A stretch of DNA of 22,407 bases from JBFHNV01 sp965365655 (GTDB lineage: Bacteria; Pseudomonadota; Gammaproteobacteria; HK1): NCBI GenBank assembly GCA_965365655.1, contig CBDUCN010000044.1, forward strand, positions 1 through 22,407, written 5' to 3'. A program made the position numbers and the translations under genes. Shown in pieces: positions 20,537 through 22,407 of this stretch (the first letter of the stretch is position 1; each line of letters begins with the position of its first letter). The notes beneath the pieces were generated by a model. It ran no database searches. It was given only the letters and a program-made list of their open reading frames with translations, and was not told the origin of the DNA.

Positions 20537-22407
20537 ATGAGCTTTGCAAGACAACTTTCACTGGTGCTGTTCCTGGTGGTCCTGGCGGCGCTGGCCGCGC
20601 GCACCGTGCTCACCGTGCACGAGACTCGCGAGTACCTCGCCGAGCAGCTCGAATCCCACGCACGCGACGCGGCACGCTCGCTGGGCCTGTCGATCTCGCT
20701 GCACCTCGCCGAGGGGGACCACGTGTTCATGGAGTCGGTGGTGGACTCGCTGTTCGACAGCGGCGACTACACGTCCATACACGTGCACGACCTCGACGGC
20801 GCGGTGCTGCTCGCGCGCGAGCGCTCACCGAGCCCGTCGCAGGTGCCGGCGTGGTTCGTGGACCTCGTGCCCATCGACGCGCCTACGGGCGACGCGGTGC
20901 TCACCGCCGGCTGGAACACCGCGGGCCGGGTCACCGTGCGCAGCTACCCCGGCTACGCCTGGCGTCAGCTCTGGGAGACCACCGTGCGCAGCGTCGTGTC
21001 GGCGGCGGTGTTCCTGCTCGTGGCATCGGTGGTGATCGGCATCGTGCTGCGCGTCGCGCTCAAGCCCCTGGACCTCATCGAGCGCCAGGCGCGCGCGGTG
21101 GCCGAGCGGCGATTTCCACGCATCGAGAAGCTGCCGCGCACGCGCGAGTTCCGCCGCGTCGCCGAGGCGATGAACTTCATGACGCGCAGCGTCGAGCAGT
21201 TCATCGCCGATCAGAGCGAGCAGGCGCGCAAGCTGCAGGCAGAGGCCTACCTGGACCCGGTGACGGGGCTGCGCAACCGGCGTGCGCTGCTGATGGACGT
21301 CGCGCTCGCGGGCCGGCAGGCGCGCGACGAGGGGCCGGCCGCGTTCGTGCTGCTCAACGTTCGCGGCCTGGACGCGATCAACCGCCGCGGCGGCTACGAG
21401 AGCGGCGATGCGTTCATGTGCGCGATGGGCGCCCGGCTCGCGGAGCGGGTGCGCGACGAGGCCGCCGCGCTCGGGCGCTGGGGCGGGGCGATCTTCGGCG
21501 TCGTGCTGCCGCGCGCGACGCAGGCCTCGGCCGGCGCCCTCGCCGAGGAGCTGGTCGCGGCGCTGTCGGCGGCCGGTGACGACGGCGTGCGCGCGGAGGG
21601 CGTGAACGCCGGCGTCGTGATCGTGACCGGCAACGACGACGCGGCCACGCTGGTCGATCGCTGCGAGGCGGCGCTGCGCAACGCCGAAGACAGCGGGCCC
21701 GGGTGCTGGCACCTGTGGCAGGCCGGCGCGACCGTGGCGGCGCCGGAGCTGCACGACGAGGCGCTGTGGCAGGACGAGCTCAAGCGCATCATCGCCGAGC
21801 GCGACGTGGTGCTGGAGGCGCAGCCGGTGCTGGCCCGCGACGGCGGGCTGATGCACCTGGAGGTGCTGGCGCGCCTGCGTCGCGGGGACGGCACGCTGCT
21901 GCCGGCCGGGCGCTTCGTGCCGGTCGCGGTGCGCCTGGGCCTCGGCAGCTCGCTGGACGTGGTGATCCTGGAGCAGGTGCTGGAGCACCTCGCGGTGCGC
22001 TTCCAGAGCGCCGAGCGGGTCGCGGTGAACGTGTCCGCCGCCGCGGCGGGCGACGCGGACTTCCTGCGCTGGCTGGGCGGGCGGCTCGCCCGCGAGCCCG
22101 CGGCGCGCCGCGCGCGCCTGTGCCTGGAGGTGACCGAGCACTTCGCGGCCGGCAACCCCGACGGCATGCGTGCGCTGGTGGAGACGCTGCGCCCGCTGGG
22201 GGTCAACATCGGGGTCGACCACTGCGGCGCGGCAGAGGCCTCGCTGTCCGCGCTGCGCGGCCTGCCGCTCGACTACGCGAAGCTCTACGGCGCGCTGATC
22301 TCGGGAATCGACGGCGACCGCGAGCGCCAGCACCTGCTGCGCTCGCTGGTCAGCATCGGCCACGGCATGGGGCTCGCGGTGGTGGCCGAGTTCGTGGAGA
22401 CCGAGGC
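20537..22407 (+). CDS. lapD: c-di-GMP receptor LapD (degenerate GGDEF-EAL), 3' end outside window
   Basis: The first 623 residues of an inner-membrane receptor that runs off the window; known LapD is about 650, so little is missing. TM1 is about 7-27. The periplasmic LapG-binding domain follows, with Trp126 in GWNTAGRV matching the Trp125 region needed to bind LapG. PGYAWRQLW leads to TM2 (about 153-173) and a HAMP helix (KPLDLIERQ). The GGDEF domain is degenerate: GGDEF reads GGAIF (316-320), and the metal-binding and GH residues are lost. The EAL domain keeps EVL (442-444), Arg446, Asn498, Glu531, Lys582 and Glu618, but DDFG reads DHCG (561-564) and KID reads KLY, so hydrolysis is unlikely while ligand binding may remain. 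The ATG at 20537 has AGAGGA upstream. It forms an operon with lapG. Confidence 0.92.
   Translation, partial: MSFARQLSLVLFLVVLAALAARTVLTVHETREYLAEQLESHARDAARSLGLSISLHLAEGDHVFMESVVDSLFDSGDYTSIHVHDLDGAVLLARERSPSPSQVPAWFVDLVPIDAPTGDAVLTAGWNTAGRVTVRSYPGYAWRQLWETTVRSVVSAAVFLLVASVVIGIVLRVALKPLDLIERQARAVAERRFPRIEKLPRTREFRRVAEAMNFMTRSVEQFIADQSEQARKLQAEAYLDPVTGLRNRRALLMDVALAGRQARDEGPAAFVLLNVRGLDAINRRGGYESGDAFMCAMGARLAERVRDEAAALGRWGGAIFGVVLPRATQASAGALAEELVAALSAAGDDGVRAEGVNAGVVIVTGNDDAATLVDRCEAALRNAEDSGPGCWHLWQAGATVAAPELHDEALWQDELKRIIAERDVVLEAQPVLARDGGLMHLEVLARLRRGDGTLLPAGRFVPVAVRLGLGSSLDVVILEQVLEHLAVRFQSAERVAVNVSAAAAGDADFLRWLGGRLAREPAARRARLCLEVTEHFAAGNPDGMRALVETLRPLGVNIGVDHCGAAEASLSALRGLPLDYAKLYGALISGIDGDRERQHLLRSLVSIGHGMGLAVVAEFVETE

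Noticed and set aside
20537..22407. LapD region as an active diguanylate cyclase/phosphodiesterase
   Set aside because: GGAIF replaces GGDEF and DHCG replaces DDFG, and it is paired with lapG, so a receptor is far more likely.
1..22407. CRISPR arrays, insertion sequences, integrases or attachment sites
   Set aside because: No regularly spaced repeats, transposase or integrase motifs, or flanking duplications were found by eye; tRNA-Gln has no partial copy in the window.

Overview
The window is high-GC chromosomal DNA (about 75% GC by eye in most genes) from an aerobic gammaproteobacterium. The order gmk-rpoZ-spoT-ridA-recG, the rph-rdgB-hemW run facing yicC, a Coq7-type ubiquinone hydroxylase and a LapG/LapD pair all fit that class, in a GC-rich lineage such as the Ectothiorhodospiraceae or Xanthomonadales-like groups. 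I cannot name a genus. No phage, IS element, CRISPR array or plasmid gene was seen. The one compositionally foreign gene is at the left edge.

Layout. 100-543 (+) is a small unrecognised gene of only about 57% GC. 594-8502 (-) is a nucleotide and stress block read leftwards: yicC, gmk, rpoZ, spoT, ridA, recG and a membrane-anchored M19 dipeptidase. It faces 8694-11235 (+), a translationally coupled rph-rdgB-hemW operon joined by 4-base ATGA overlaps. Next on + are a secreted DUF4124-like protein (11300-11815) and glutathione-dependent formaldehyde dehydrogenase (11928-13037). A membrane serine/threonine kinase (13205-14629, -) converges on that gene. Then, all on -, come a terminator, tRNA-Gln(CUG), rpsI and rplM (14987-16042), followed by a NodIJ-like ABC-2 exporter (16194-17947). 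On + at 18142-18762 is coq7, which overlaps tail-to-tail with a membrane alpha/beta hydrolase (18750-19607, -). The right edge is a lapG-lapD operon (19775 to the window end, lapD incomplete).

How the genes work together. The left block combines GMP kinase, the RNA polymerase omega subunit and the (p)ppGpp synthetase/hydrolase, so guanine nucleotide supply, alarmone turnover and an RNA polymerase component are likely co-expressed, with imine detoxification (RidA) and fork repair (RecG) downstream. The rph operon joins tRNA 3'-end maturation, nucleotide-pool sanitation and a haem chaperone. The lapG-lapD pair is the c-di-GMP-controlled proteolytic switch for a surface adhesin. LapG keeps its complete catalytic triad and calcium ligands, whereas LapD has degenerate GGDEF and EAL active sites, as expected of a receptor.

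Novelty. Most genes are well-known families in conserved order, and I did not find a clearly undescribed system. The points most worth a second look are the low-GC orphan at the left edge (possibly an immunity-type protein), the one-component membrane kinase with a perfect 15-bp inverted repeat over its probable promoter, the other GC-rich palindromes next to weak promoters, and the adhesin-release module whose adhesin is not in view.
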